In this document: positions 17,144-26,812 of the stretch, piece by piece
Numbering within the stretch: position 1 is the first letter of the stretch
Layout of the letters: each line of letters starts with the position of its first letter
Source of the DNA: Aestuariivirga litoralis
GTDB taxonomy: Bacteria; Pseudomonadota; Alphaproteobacteria; Rhizobiales; Aestuariivirgaceae
NCBI RefSeq assembly: GCF_003234965.1
Contig: NZ_QKVK01000008.1
Span: 1-64,000 of the forward strand
Direction of reading: 5' to 3'
DNA length: 64,000 nucleotides
The notes under the pieces: generated by a model
The model's input: only the letters and a program-made list of their open reading frames with translations
Database searches by the model: none
What the model was told of the DNA's origin: nothing
Made by a program: the position numbers and the translations under genes

Positions 17144-18633
17144 GGAACGACATTTCGGCGCGGGCGCGCGAGATCGCGCTCACGCTCACCTCCTGGCCTT
17201 CCGTCACGGGCTCCGCTGACGAGGCGGCCATTGCCCCGAAGCTGGCGCGTTACCTGTCGCACTTCGACACGGTGTGGACCTCGCCCATCCCCAAGGACGC
17301 GCGCAGCAATGTCTTCGCGCTGAAGCGCGGGCGCAGCAGGCGCACCATCGTGCTCACCGGCCATTTCGACGTGGTGCCGGTCGATGACTATGGCGCGCTG
17401 GAACCCCTGGCCTTCAATGCCGAACGCCTGCTGCCGGAGATCGTGGCGCGATTGCGCAAGACGGGCGAGAATGCGCTGGCACTGGCCGATTTCGAGTCGG
17501 GCGAATTCCTGCCGGGGCGCGGGTTGCTCGACATGAAGGCGGGGCTTGCCGCGGGCATCGCCGCGATGGAAGCCTATACGGGCGATGCGAGCCTGCTGTT
17601 CCTTGGTGTGTCCGACGAGGAGGAACGTTCGGCGGGGGCGCGCGCCGCAGCACCCATGCTGTCGCAGATCGCTTCGGAACATGACCTCGACATCGCACTG
17701 GTCATCAACCTCGATGCGATCTCGGACCAGGGCGATGGCGCACTGGGCCGCACGGTGGCGCTGGGCTCCGTCGGCAAGCAGCTGGTCACGGCCCTCGTCA
17801 CCGGCAAGGAGGCGCATGCCTGCTATCCGCAGGATGGCGCGAATGCCGCCTATCTCGCGGCGGAGCTCCTGACCGAATTCGAACTCGCGCCGGAACTGGC
17901 GGAGACCAGTGGAGCGGAGATCGCGGCACCGCCCACCGCCCTCCACGCCAAGGACCTGAAGTCCGGCTACAACGTCACCACGCCCGCGCAGAGCTGGCTC
18001 TACTGGAATACGCTGCAGCACCGCCGCTCGGCCGAGGAGGTGTTCGACATCTCGCTGATGCTCGCCCGCCGCGCCATGGCGCGCGCGGCGCGGAAACTGG
18101 CGCGCGACATTCCGGTGATGAGTTATGCGGAACTCGCCGCCCGTGTGCCGCACCATGATGTGCAGCGCATCGCGGAAGAGGTGGCGGCCATCGAGGGCCT
18201 CGACCTGCCGGAGCGCGCCAAGCGGGTGACGGCGGCGGTGTGGAAGGCCTCGGGGCTGACGGGTCCCGCGGTGGTGATGGGCTTCGGCTCCATTCCCTAT
18301 CCGGCGGTGTCGCTGTCGGATGCGGCACTGGAGGATGCGATCGCCATGGCCTGTGCTGCGCATGGGGTGGGAAGCCTGCGCTACTTCCCCGGCATTTCGG
18401 ACATGAGCTTCTTGGGCGAGGCTTCGGGCGACCTGTCGGCCTGTGCCGCCAATACGCCGATCTGGGGGAGCAGTTTCACCATGCCCGACTCCGCCGGCTA
18501 TCCCTGCATCAACATCGGCCCCTGGGGGCGGGATTACCATCACTGGCTCGAGCGGCTGCATGCCCCCTATGCCTTCGACACGCTTCCCCGCGTGCTGCTG
18601 GCCGTGATTGAAGCGGTGGCCAAAGGTCGCTAA
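17140..18633 (+). CDS. M20 family peptidase, RocB-like
   Basis: A 497-residue M20 metallopeptidase starting with GTG in a GTGA overlap with the carbamoyl hydrolase. Metal motifs are seen at TGHFDVVP, LLDMKAGLA and GVSDEEERSAG. Overall it resembles RocB-type proteins named from arginine use in Bacillus, whose true substrate is poorly defined. Tight coupling suggests it acts on a product or relative of N-carbamoyl-beta-amino acids, perhaps an amide or dipeptide of beta-alanine. This is inference. Confidence 0.85.
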   Translation: MRNDISARAREIALTLTSWPSVTGSADEAAIAPKLARYLSHFDTVWTSPIPKDARSNVFALKRGRSRRTIVLTGHFDVVPVDDYGALEPLAFNAERLLPEIVARLRKTGENALALADFESGEFLPGRGLLDMKAGLAAGIAAMEAYTGDASLLFLGVSDEEERSAGARAAAPMLSQIASEHDLDIALVINLDAISDQGDGALGRTVALGSVGKQLVTALVTGKEAHACYPQDGANAAYLAAELLTEFELAPELAETSGAEIAAPPTALHAKDLKSGYNVTTPAQSWLYWNTLQHRRSAEEVFDISLMLARRAMARAARKLARDIPVMSYAELAARVPHHDVQRIAEEVAAIEGLDLPERAKRVTAAVWKASGLTGPAVVMGFGSIPYPAVSLSDAALEDAIAMACAAHGVGSLRYFPGISDMSFLGEASGDLSACAANTPIWGSSFTMPDSAGYPCINIGPWGRDYHHWLERLHAPYAFDTLPRVLLAVIEAVAKGR

Positions 18634-18663
18634 ACACCACCCGTTCCAAAGGAGAATGAGACT

Positions 18664-19017
18664 ATGGCACTGAAGCGTATCGAACCCGGCAAGCGCATGA
18701 GCTCCGCCGTTATCCATGGCAACAAGGTCTATCTCGCCGGCTTCACGCCCGACAAGGCGCTGGGCAAGTCGGTGGCAGAGCAGACCAAGGACGTGCTCAC
18801 CCAGATCGACGCGACGCTGAAGGAAGCGGGCACCGACAAGACCAAGATCATCAAGGCCAATATCTGGCTCACCAACATTTCGACCTTCGCCGAGATGAAC
18901 TCGGTGTGGGATGCCTGGGTCGTCCCCGGCCAGACGCCTGCCCGTGCCACGGTCGAAGCCAAGCTCGCCGCCCCCGGCATCGACGTCGAGATCATGGTCG
19001 AGGCGGCTCTCGACTAA
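18664..19017 (+). CDS. RidA/YjgF family protein
   Basis: This 117-residue Rid protein has the enamine/imine deaminase fold, with GNKVYLAGFTP near the start and the catalytic-position Arg94 in TPARATVEA. RidA proteins clear reactive imines; RutC, of this family, works in oxidative pyrimidine breakdown. Its place at the end of the reductive cluster suggests a similar clean-up role after transamination or deamination. Its stop abuts the convergent oxidase stop with no base between, so no terminator separates them. Confidence 0.92.
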   Translation: MALKRIEPGKRMSSAVIHGNKVYLAGFTPDKALGKSVAEQTKDVLTQIDATLKEAGTDKTKIIKANIWLTNISTFAEMNSVWDAWVVPGQTPARATVEAKLAAPGIDVEIMVEAALD

Positions 19018-20358
19018 CTACCGAGAATCTTCCCAGCCGTACCAGACATAGGCCCCCTTCAAGTAGAGGGGCCGGAAGGCGGGCAGGGGGAAGCGCGACA
19101 GGCGGCGCGTGAGCACGGGCGAAAGCTCCTCGCGCGCCGTCTTCTTTGTGAGAAGGCGTGCCACCGCGCGGCCACTCCATGAGCCCATGGCGACGCCATT
19201 GCCGTGATAGGCGATGGCGGTCCACACCGTCTTCCTCTCGTCCAGCGGGCCGACATAGGGCACGAGGTCATTGCTCAGGCAGACGAAGCCGCGCCAGTAA
19301 TGCGTGATCTCCACATTGCGCCAGGCTGGAAAGAGTTCGTTGAAGGCTTTCGTCAGCATCGGGCGATAGGCGGCATCGCCATGGTCGGACGCATCGGTGC
19401 CGCCGCGGCCGCCGAACAGGAAGCGGCCATTGGGCAGCAGGCGGAAATAATGCAGCAGCTTGCGCGAGTCATAGGATGGGACGTCCGACGTCCAGCCCTG
19501 GGCGCGGCGCTCCTCCTCGGTCAGCGGGCGCGTGACGATGATGCTGGAGAGTGCCGGCATGATGCGGCCCGCATGGCGCGTCGACACGTCCTCCGGCGTA
19601 TAGCCATTGGTGGCGACGATGACCTGCCTCGCCTTCAGCACGCCGTCTCGCGTGTGCAGGCGATGGCCGTCGGATAGCTCCTCCCAGCGGATGAGCTGCG
19701 AGCGGCCATGGATCTTCGCACCCGCTTTTGCCGCGGCGCGGGCGAGGCCGCGCACGTAGTTCAGCGGATGCACGCCGAAGCCCACCTTGCCCTTGAGACC
19801 TGCGTGGAAGCCCGGCCCGTCAAGGCCCTGTTCCTTGAGGTCTCCCTTCGACAGGAACTCCGTCTCGTCGCCAAAGGTCTGCTTCAGGTAGGCCTGTTCG
19901 TCGCGCAGCTCCTGGACGCGGCTCGGCAGGTGGGCGAGTGTCACCTCGCCATCCGCCGTGGCCCAGGCATCGATGCCGTAATGCTGGATGTTGTCGCGCA
20001 CCAGCGCCACGGACTGGCGCATGGTCTCGTAGAATCGCTGGCTGGCCGCGAGCCCGTAGCGGCGGATCATGGTGGGATAGGAAAGCTTGTGCGAGCCCAT
20101 GCAGGCGAAGCCGCCATTGCGGCCCGAGGCGCCCCAGCCGACATGGCCGGCCTCCAGCACGCGCACGTCAACGCCCTGCCCGGCCAGTTCCAGCGCGGCG
20201 GACAGCCCGGTGAAGCCTGCACCGATGACCGCGACCTCGCAGCTTTCCTCGCCCTTCAGCGGTGGAGTCTCGATGCCCAGCGGATCGGCCGAGGCCTCCC
20301 AGTAACTGTCAACGGCGCGCTCGAAATGGAAGGCATGCGGATGGGTTGTGGAAGCCAT
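19018..20358 (-). CDS. FAD-dependent amine oxidoreductase, PuuB-like
   Basis: A 446-residue DAO-family flavoprotein with a dinucleotide motif VIGAGFTGLSAALEL near residue 45, then GWGASGRNGGF, which is typical of gamma-glutamylputrescine oxidase and related amine oxidases. It probably oxidises a secondary amine or amino acid. The neighbour at 20409 is another DAO-family enzyme, and the carbamoylputrescine amidase and Pot-type importer elsewhere in the window fit polyamine catabolism, but no puuA or puuC partner is next to it. Confidence 0.85.
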   Translation of the reverse strand: MASTTHPHAFHFERAVDSYWEASADPLGIETPPLKGEESCEVAVIGAGFTGLSAALELAGQGVDVRVLEAGHVGWGASGRNGGFACMGSHKLSYPTMIRRYGLAASQRFYETMRQSVALVRDNIQHYGIDAWATADGEVTLAHLPSRVQELRDEQAYLKQTFGDETEFLSKGDLKEQGLDGPGFHAGLKGKVGFGVHPLNYVRGLARAAAKAGAKIHGRSQLIRWEELSDGHRLHTRDGVLKARQVIVATNGYTPEDVSTRHAGRIMPALSSIIVTRPLTEEERRAQGWTSDVPSYDSRKLLHYFRLLPNGRFLFGGRGGTDASDHGDAAYRPMLTKAFNELFPAWRNVEITHYWRGFVCLSNDLVPYVGPLDERKTVWTAIAYHGNGVAMGSWSGRAVARLLTKKTAREELSPVLTRRLSRFPLPAFRPLYLKGAYVWYGWEDSR

Positions 20359-20408
20359 GGTGAAGCCTTGCTAGCATTGCCCAAACAGAAGATCAAAAGG
20401 GTGGGAAC

Positions 20409-21656
20409 ATGAAGGCGCTGGTGCTGGGGGCGGGGATCGTGGGCATCACCACGGCCTATGAGCTGAACCGCGATGGCCACGAGGTGACGGTGATCGACCG
20501 GGAGCCGGAGCCCGCCAATTTCACCTCCTTCTCCAATGCCGGGCTCTTTGCGCCGGGCCATGCTTACGCGTGGTCATCACCCGCCGCGCCGAAGATCCTG
20601 CTGCGCTCGCTCTGGCGGGGCGACCAGGCGCTGCGCTTCAAGTTCTCGACCGACCCGCGCTTCTGGAAGTGGATGTGGCGCTTCTGGGGGGAATGCACGG
20701 CCGAGCGCGCGGCGCTCAACACCACGCGCAAGGTGAAGCTCTGCAATTACTCGCTCGATGTCTTCCACGACACGGTGACGCGGACGGGCGTGGACTATGA
20801 CGGGCGTACCGGCGGGCTCATCTATCTCTACCGCTCGGAAGCGGCCTTGAAGGCGGCCTCCGCCAAGTCCTGCATCCTTTCCGACAATGGCTGCCGCATC
20901 GAGACGCTGGACCGCGACGGCGTTGCGGCGCGTGACCCGGCCCTTGCCCCGGTGAAGGACAAGTTCGCAGGCGCGCTTTATGCACCCGACGACGAGAGCG
21001 GCGACTGCCGCAAGTTTTCCCAGAACATGGCGGCCTGGCTGAAGGGGCAGGGCGTCACCTTCAAGTACAACACCACCATCACCGGCTTCGAGAAGCAGGG
21101 CGACCGCATCTCGGCCGTCATGACCGACAGGGGGCAGGAGACGGCGGACGTGATCGTGCTCTGCCTCGGCGTCTATTCACCCCACCTGGCGCGCGAGCTG
21201 GGGCATGACCTCGCCGTCTATCCGGTGAAGGGCTATGCCATCACCGCCCCCATGGCCGGGCGCAACAACCCGCCCACCATCGGCGGCGTGGATGAAGAGA
21301 CGCTCGTCGCCTATGCGCCGCTGGGCGACCGGGTGCGGGTGACGGCGACGGCGGAATTCTCGGGCTATGGGCGGTCCCACAGGCCGCAGGACTTCGAGAC
21401 CATGCTGGCGACCATGAAGACCCTGTTCCCCGACGGCGCGGACTGGAGCAAGGCCAGCTTCTGGGCGGGGCTCAGGCCCATGACGCCGGAGGGCACCCCC
21501 ATCCTCGGCCCCTCGCGCATGAAGAACCTGTGGTTCAACACCGGCCAGGGCCACATGGGCTGGACCATGAGCCATGGTGCCGCCCGCATCACCGCCGACC
21601 TTGTGGCGGGCAAGCGCCCGGCAATCGCGCTGGATGGCATGCTTGCCGTAACGTAA
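20409..21656 (+). CDS. dadA: D-amino-acid dehydrogenase, DadA-like
   Basis: This 415-residue flavoprotein starts with the FAD motif VLGAGIVGITTAYEL and has SFSNAGLFAPGHAYAWSSP, close to the DadA signature. It ends with NTGQGHMGWTMSHGAA, the usual flavin-contact tail. DadA feeds electrons from D-alanine and other D-amino acids to the respiratory chain at the inner membrane face. It is divergent from the PuuB-like gene with a 50-base gap. No alanine racemase is adjacent. Confidence 0.9.
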   Translation: MKALVLGAGIVGITTAYELNRDGHEVTVIDREPEPANFTSFSNAGLFAPGHAYAWSSPAAPKILLRSLWRGDQALRFKFSTDPRFWKWMWRFWGECTAERAALNTTRKVKLCNYSLDVFHDTVTRTGVDYDGRTGGLIYLYRSEAALKAASAKSCILSDNGCRIETLDRDGVAARDPALAPVKDKFAGALYAPDDESGDCRKFSQNMAAWLKGQGVTFKYNTTITGFEKQGDRISAVMTDRGQETADVIVLCLGVYSPHLARELGHDLAVYPVKGYAITAPMAGRNNPPTIGGVDEETLVAYAPLGDRVRVTATAEFSGYGRSHRPQDFETMLATMKTLFPDGADWSKASFWAGLRPMTPEGTPILGPSRMKNLWFNTGQGHMGWTMSHGAARITADLVAGKRPAIALDGMLAVT

Positions 21657-21728
21657 ACCACTGACACATTCTCGCCCTGATTCGGCCTATGGTGCCCCGC
21701 CAACGTAACAATCAAGGCGTGCAGGGGA

Positions 21729-22175
21729 ATGAAGCAGATGCGTTTGGCCGCAATCGCGGCATTTGCCATCCTCTGCGGGACCATCTCCCAGGCCGACGCC
21801 GCCGCCCAGACCGGCAAGGCCTCCTACTACAAGCATGGCAAGCGCACGGCCAGCGGTGAACGCTTCAACGCCGCCGACTATACAGCGGCCCACCGCACCC
21901 TGCCCTTCGGCACGCGGGTTCTGGTGACGAATCTCAAGACCGGCAAGTCGGTCATCGTCCGGGTCAATGACCGGGGCCCCTTCATCAAGAGCCGCATCAT
22001 CGACGTGAGCTATGGCGCGGCCAAGGTTCTCGGCATCACGGCAACCGGTGTTGCCACGGTGAAGATCGTGCCGCTGCAGAAGGCAGCTGCCGCCGCGCCT
22101 GCCGCCGCTCCAGTGCCGGCCGCTCCGGTCGAAGCCGTGGCCGAAAATGCCGGCGAGGTCTTCTCGCTGCGCTAG
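21729..22175 (+). CDS. rlpA: RlpA-like septal/cell-wall lytic transglycosylase
   Basis: The 148-residue product has a signal peptide ending near residue 25 (ADAAA) and a double-psi beta-barrel domain: [29 protein letters not shown] with the catalytic-position His, and RVNDRGPF with the Asp. An Ala/Pro-rich tail follows; no SPOR domain is present and the usual lipobox Cys is missing, so it is a soluble short form. A start at 21738 is also possible because GGGG sits very close to the first ATG. Confidence 0.88.
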   Translation: MKQMRLAAIAAFAILCGTISQADAAAQTGKASYYKHGKRTASGERFNAADYTAAHRTLPFGTRVLVTNLKTGKSVIVRVNDRGPFIKSRIIDVSYGAAKVLGITATGVATVKIVPLQKAAAAAPAAAPVPAAPVEAVAENAGEVFSLR

Positions 22176-22283
22176 GGTGTCGCTGGATTGCGATTTCCGA
22201 TCCTCCAACCTGCGATAATCTATTTCCCGGTTGGGTAAGGCGCTGGCATTGTCCGGCGCTGGTTTGCAGTGGAGGTGCCCCTG

Positions 22284-24386
22284 ATGGACAATGGCTCGAA
22301 CCCGGTTGGCGGCGCGAGGCTGCGCGACCCGCGCTACGACATCCTGTTCGAGCCGGTGAAGATCGGGCCCGTCACCGCCAGGAACCGCTTCTACCAGGTG
22401 CCGCATTGCAATGGCGGCGGCTACCGCGACCCCTCCGCCGCCGCCGAGATGCGGCGCATCAAGTCGGAGGGTGGCTGGGGTGTCATCTTCACCGAGCAGG
22501 TGGAAATCCACCATACGTCCGAAATCACGCCCTTCATCGAGCTCCGCATCTGGGACGAGGACGACATGCCGGGGCTGGCGAAGATGGCCGATGCCATCCA
22601 CTCGAACGGCGCGCTGGCGGGGATCGAGCTCGCCTATTCCGGCGCCAATGGCCCCAACCTCTATACGCGCGAGGTGCCGCTGGCGCCGTCCCACACGCCG
22701 ATCCTGACCTTCACCTCGGACCCCGTGCAGGCCCGCGCCATGGACAAGGAGGATATCAGGAACCTTCGCCACTGGCACAAGCTGGCCTACCGGCGGGCGA
22801 AGCGTGCGGGCTATGACATTCTCTGCCTCTATGGCGCGCATGGCTTCGGCGTCATCCAGCATTTCCTGTCGCCGCGCACCAATCAGCGAACCGATGAATA
22901 TGGCGGCTCGCTGGAGAACCGCTCGCGGCTCCTCAAGGAACTCATTTCGGACGCGCGCGACGAGGTGGGCGACACCTGCGCCATCGCGGTGCGGCTGTCG
23001 CTCGACGAGCTCGCCGGCGAGCAGGGCTTCTCCAATGCGCAGCTCAGGGACATGGTGGCGATGCATGCCGAGCTCCCCGACCTGTGGGACTTCGCCCATG
23101 GCACCTGGGAGGCCTGTTCCGGCACCTCGCGCTTCAAGCCCGAGGGCGCGCAGGAAGACCTGATCCGCGGCTTGAAGCAGCTCACCCCCAGGCCCGTCGT
23201 CGGCGTCGGCCGCTTCACCTCGGCCGACATGATGGTGCGGCAGGTGCGCCAGGGCCTCATGGACTTCATCGGCGCGGCCCGGCCCTCGATCGCGGACCCG
23301 TTCCTGCCGAAGAAGATCGACGAAGGCCGCATCGAGGACATCCGCGAATGCATCGGCTGCAACATCTGCGTCACGGGTGACATGACCATGTCGCTCTCCC
23401 GCTGCACGCAGAACTCCTCCTTCATGGAGGAGTGGCGCAAGGGCTGGCACCCGGAGACGATCAGGCCGAAGCAGTCGGACGCCAAGGTTCTGGTGGTGGG
23501 TGCGGGGCCTGCGGGCCTTTCCGCCGCGCACAAGGTGGGCCTGCGCGGCTATGAGGTGGCGCTGGCGGAAGCTACCGCCGAACTCGGCGGCCGCGTGACG
23601 CGTGAAAGCAGGCTCCCCGGCCTCAGCGCCTGGGCCCGCGTGCGCGACTATCGCCATGGCCAGATCGCCAAGATGACCAATGTGAATGTCTATCGCGACT
23701 CCGCGCTGACGGCGGATGACGTTCTGGGCTTCGGTTTCGAGAACATCGCCATCGCCACCGGCGCGCGCTGGCGGCGCGACGGCATCGCCCGCTACAACCT
23801 GCTGCCGATCCCGCTGGCGGGGTCCATGCCGGTCTTCACGCCGGATGACCTGATGGCGGGATCGCTGCCCACGGGCCATGTCGTGGTCTATGATGACGAT
23901 CATTATTACATGGGCAGCGTGCTGGCCGAGCTTCTGGTGCAGAAGGGTTGCAAGGTCACCTTCGTCACGCCAGCAACCAAGGTTGCCGAGTGGAGCTTCA
24001 ACACGCTGGAGCAGGGCACCATCCAGGCGCGACTGCTCGAGACCGGCGTGGACGTGCGGGTGACGCGCGGCCTGTCCTCGGTCGAAGCCGATGGCGTGAC
24101 GGTGGCCTGCACCTATACCGGCCGAACTGAGCGCATCGGCTGCGATGCGGTGGTGATGGTGACGGCGCGCCTGCCGGAGGACGGCCTGTTCCTGGCGCTC
24201 AAGGCGCGCGAGGCGGAATGGGCCGACAATGGCATTGCCTCGGTGAAGCTCATCGGCGATGCCAATGCGCCCGCCGCCATTGCCTGGGCCACCTATGCCG
24301 GCCACCGCTATGCGGAGGAACTGGAAGCGCCGCCGATTGGCGATGCGCTGCCGTTCCGCCGCGAAGTCGCAAGGTTGAAGGATTGA
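22284..24386 (+). CDS. Trimethylamine-dehydrogenase-like iron-sulfur flavoprotein
   Basis: This 700-residue protein matches Methylophilus trimethylamine dehydrogenase along its length: an Old-Yellow-Enzyme barrel, [4Fe-4S] ligands Cys356/359/362/374, and a C-terminal ADP/FAD domain starting at VVGAGPAGLSAAH. Cys42 in VPHCNGG aligns with Cys30, which carries the covalent FMN. Tyr60 of the substrate cage is Gln72, and the Trp264-Asp267 stretch is shortened and changed. It is therefore likely an oxidative N-demethylase or amine dehydrogenase for another substrate. The ATG at 22284 follows GGAGGTG. The amidase follows after two bases. Confidence 0.88.
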   Translation: MDNGSNPVGGARLRDPRYDILFEPVKIGPVTARNRFYQVPHCNGGGYRDPSAAAEMRRIKSEGGWGVIFTEQVEIHHTSEITPFIELRIWDEDDMPGLAKMADAIHSNGALAGIELAYSGANGPNLYTREVPLAPSHTPILTFTSDPVQARAMDKEDIRNLRHWHKLAYRRAKRAGYDILCLYGAHGFGVIQHFLSPRTNQRTDEYGGSLENRSRLLKELISDARDEVGDTCAIAVRLSLDELAGEQGFSNAQLRDMVAMHAELPDLWDFAHGTWEACSGTSRFKPEGAQEDLIRGLKQLTPRPVVGVGRFTSADMMVRQVRQGLMDFIGAARPSIADPFLPKKIDEGRIEDIRECIGCNICVTGDMTMSLSRCTQNSSFMEEWRKGWHPETIRPKQSDAKVLVVGAGPAGLSAAHKVGLRGYEVALAEATAELGGRVTRESRLPGLSAWARVRDYRHGQIAKMTNVNVYRDSALTADDVLGFGFENIAIATGARWRRDGIARYNLLPIPLAGSMPVFTPDDLMAGSLPTGHVVVYDDDHYYMGSVLAELLVQKGCKVTFVTPATKVAEWSFNTLEQGTIQARLLETGVDVRVTRGLSSVEADGVTVACTYTGRTERIGCDAVVMVTARLPEDGLFLALKAREAEWADNGIASVKLIGDANAPAAIAWATYAGHRYAEELEAPPIGDALPFRREVARLKD

Positions 24387-24388
24387 CC

Positions 24389-25276
24389 ATGACGAAGCTG
24401 ACTGCCGCCATCACCCAGATGGCCTCCGAGAATGACTGGGAGAAGAACTGCGACAAGGCCGAGCGCCTGGTGCGCGATGCTGCTGCCAAGGGCGCGCAGC
24501 TCGTCCTGCTGCAGGAGCTCTTCGACGGCGATTATTTCTGCATCGAGCAGCATGCCAGGTTCCTGAAACAGGCGCATGAGATCGACCGGCACCCGACGGT
24601 GAAGCGTTTTGCAGCACTGGCGAAGGAGCTGGGCGTCGTCCTGCCCGTCAGCGTCTTCGAGCGCGCGGGCAATGCGCACTACAACACGACGGTGATCGTC
24701 GACGCCGATGGCCGCGAGCTCGGCATCTATCGCAAGAGCCATATCCCCGATGGCCGCGGCTACCAGGAGAAATTCTATTTTTCACCCGGCGACACGGGCT
24801 TCAAGGTGTGGGACACCGCGGCGGGCCGCATCGGGCTCGGCATCTGCTGGGACCAGTGGTTCCCCGAATGCGCGCGTGCGATGGCGCTGATGGGGGCGGA
24901 GGTGCTGCTCTATCCCACCGCCATCGGCTCCGAGCCGCCGAACCCGCAGTATGACTCTTCCACGCACTGGCAGAACTGCATGCGCGGCCACGCGGCGGCC
25001 AACATCATGCCGCTGCTGGCCTCGAACCGCGTGGGGCAGGAGACAGCGCCCGATGGCCGCTCCGACCTGTTCTACGGCCGCTCCTTCATCGCCGATTACC
25101 AGGGCGAGAAGATCGCGGAGATGGACCGGACGGAGGAAGGCGTGCGCGTGGCGAGCTTCGATCTCGAGGCGATCGGTGAATTGCGCCGCAGCTGGGGCGT
25201 GTTCCGCGACCGGCGGCCCGAACTCTATGGCGCGCTGATGACGCTGGACGGGAAGACGAAGAGCGCGGCGGTGTGA
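24389..25276 (+). CDS. aguB: N-carbamoylputrescine amidase
   Basis: This 295-residue nitrilase-family enzyme would hydrolyse N-carbamoylputrescine to putrescine, CO2 and ammonia. The catalytic triad is Glu in LLQELFDGDYFC, Lys in YRKSHIPDGRGYQEKF and Cys in GICWDQWFPE. The C-terminal SWGVFRDRRPELY is nearly the plant enzyme sequence. Its start lies two bases after the dehydrogenase stop, so the two are coupled, an unexpected partner. Eukaryotic beta-ureidopropionase belongs to the same superfamily, so activity on N-carbamoyl-beta-alanine is a lesser possibility. Confidence 0.92.
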   Translation: MTKLTAAITQMASENDWEKNCDKAERLVRDAAAKGAQLVLLQELFDGDYFCIEQHARFLKQAHEIDRHPTVKRFAALAKELGVVLPVSVFERAGNAHYNTTVIVDADGRELGIYRKSHIPDGRGYQEKFYFSPGDTGFKVWDTAAGRIGLGICWDQWFPECARAMALMGAEVLLYPTAIGSEPPNPQYDSSTHWQNCMRGHAAANIMPLLASNRVGQETAPDGRSDLFYGRSFIADYQGEKIAEMDRTEEGVRVASFDLEAIGELRRSWGVFRDRRPELYGALMTLDGKTKSAAV

Positions 25277-25307
25277 CGTTCGCGCGCCCGCAGATTTCTC
25301 CTTAAGC

Positions 25308-25336
25308 CCGTCATCCCGGCCTCGCCGGGGTGACGG
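25308..25336. repeat. Short family A palindrome between convergent genes
   Basis: CCGTCATCCCGGC and GCCGGGGTGACGG form a nearly perfect 29-base hairpin, a collapsed version of the longer family A repeat. It lies 31 bases after the aguB stop and 21 bases from the convergent MFS stop. Confidence 0.82.
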
Positions 25337-25357
25337 ACGTTAGGGTTGAGCGGACAC

Positions 25358-26812
25358 TCAATCCGCCACCACCGCTTCCGCCGCGTGGCGGGCGGCGGAG
25401 CGCAGGGGCTTCTCCCGCATCCACAGGATGAAGACGAAGGCGATGACGAAGCCCACGGCGGTCGCCGCGAAGATCGGCGTGAAGCCGCCGGCGGGAACGC
25501 TCGCCACCGAATGCAGTGCCGCCTCGCTGATGCCGGAGGCATTGAGCAGGGCCCCGAAGATCGCCACCGTGACCGCGCTGGCGAGCTGCCGGAAGAAGTT
25601 CATGGTGCCGGTGGCGGTGCCCAGCTGGTGCAGCTCCACCGCATTCTGGATCGCCACCGTGGTGGTGGGCAGCACGGTGCCAAGCCCGATGCTGATCATC
25701 GCCAGCACCGCCGCGAAGAGGGCCACCGGCATGGCATCGGCCCACAGGGCGAGCGCCGTCGCCCCCAGGGCCGCGAAGAACAGCCCGATCACCGGCACGC
25801 GCTTGTAATGCACGATGCGGCCCATCAGCTGGCCGGCGATGGTGGCACCGACCACGGTGCCCACCATCAGCGGAATGAGGCCGAGGCCCGATTCGGTGGT
25901 GCTCATGCCGCGCACCGACTGGAAGTAGACCGGCAGGTAGATCGACAGCCCGATATAGGCACCCATGCCGCAGGAGGCCGCCACCGTGCCGCGCGCCACC
26001 ACGTCATTGGCCAGCACCGAGAGCGGGATCAGCGGTTCCTCGGCCGTGCGGATGCGCCACACGAAGGCCAGCCACAGTGCCAGCGAGCCGCCGATGAGGC
26101 CGAGGATGCGGGCCGATGTCCAGGCATAGTTGATGCCGCCGTCATGCAGCGCCAGCATCAGCGTCACCGTGGCGGCGACGAGCAGGATCGCCCCCAGCAC
26201 GTCAAGCTCATGCGGGCGGTCATGCCGCGGCAGGCGTTTGAGCGCGCTGTTGCTCATGAAGAAGGCGAGTGCGCCCAGCGGCAGGTTGATCCAGAAGATC
26301 AGCGTCCAGTGCAGGTGCTGGGTGAAGACGCCGCCGAGCGTTGGCCCCAGCAGGCTCGCCAGCAGGAAGACGGAGGCGAAATAGATCTGGTAGCGGCCGC
26401 GCTCCTTCGGCGCCACGATGTCGGCGACGATGGTCTGCGCCAGCGAGATCAGCCCGCCGCCGCCCAGGCCCTGCAGCGCACGCGCCGCGATCAGCCAGCC
26501 CATGGAGGGCGCCAGCGCGCAGGCGATGGAACCCGCGACGAAGGTGACGACACCCAGCGTCAGCGCCGCGCGCCGGCCCCTGATGTCGCTGAACTTGCCA
26601 TAGAGGGGCGTCACCGCGGTGGCGGTGAGGAGATAGATGCTGGCCACCCAGGAGATGGCATCGAAGCCGCCGAGGTCGCTGGCGATCGCGGGAAGGGCGG
26701 CCGCGATGATGGTCTGGTCCAGCGCGCCGAGGAACATGGCCACGCCCACCCCGATCACGATCGTGCGGATGTCGGCATGCGACAGCGAGGCGCGGGGCGT
26801 GGGGCGGGTCAT
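25358..26812 (-). CDS. MFS multidrug exporter, DHA2 (EmrB/QacA) type
   Basis: A 484-residue membrane transporter with about 14 helices. The DHA2 features are LGALDQTIIAAALPAIASDLGG in helix 1, the conserved WVASIYLLTATAVTPLYGKFSD (motif A region) and GLGGGGLISLAQTIVADIV (motif C). It exports drugs or metabolites using the proton gradient. I chose the ATG at 26812 because it begins just before helix 1; an upstream frame to 26953 codes for atypical sequence. No regulator or EmrA partner is adjacent. Confidence 0.92.
   Translation of the reverse strand: MTRPTPRASLSHADIRTIVIGVGVAMFLGALDQTIIAAALPAIASDLGGFDAISWVASIYLLTATAVTPLYGKFSDIRGRRAALTLGVVTFVAGSIACALAPSMGWLIAARALQGLGGGGLISLAQTIVADIVAPKERGRYQIYFASVFLLASLLGPTLGGVFTQHLHWTLIFWINLPLGALAFFMSNSALKRLPRHDRPHELDVLGAILLVAATVTLMLALHDGGINYAWTSARILGLIGGSLALWLAFVWRIRTAEEPLIPLSVLANDVVARGTVAASCGMGAYIGLSIYLPVYFQSVRGMSTTESGLGLIPLMVGTVVGATIAGQLMGRIVHYKRVPVIGLFFAALGATALALWADAMPVALFAAVLAMISIGLGTVLPTTTVAIQNAVELHQLGTATGTMNFFRQLASAVTVAIFGALLNASGISEAALHSVASVPAGGFTPIFAATAVGFVIAFVFILWMREKPLRSAARHAAEAVVAD

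Noticed and set aside
21687-24305. An 872-codon minus-strand frame opposite rlpA and the TMADH-like gene
   Set aside because: Long antisense frames are expected at this GC content; composition is His/Gly/Arg-rich and the plus strand codes for two clear proteins.
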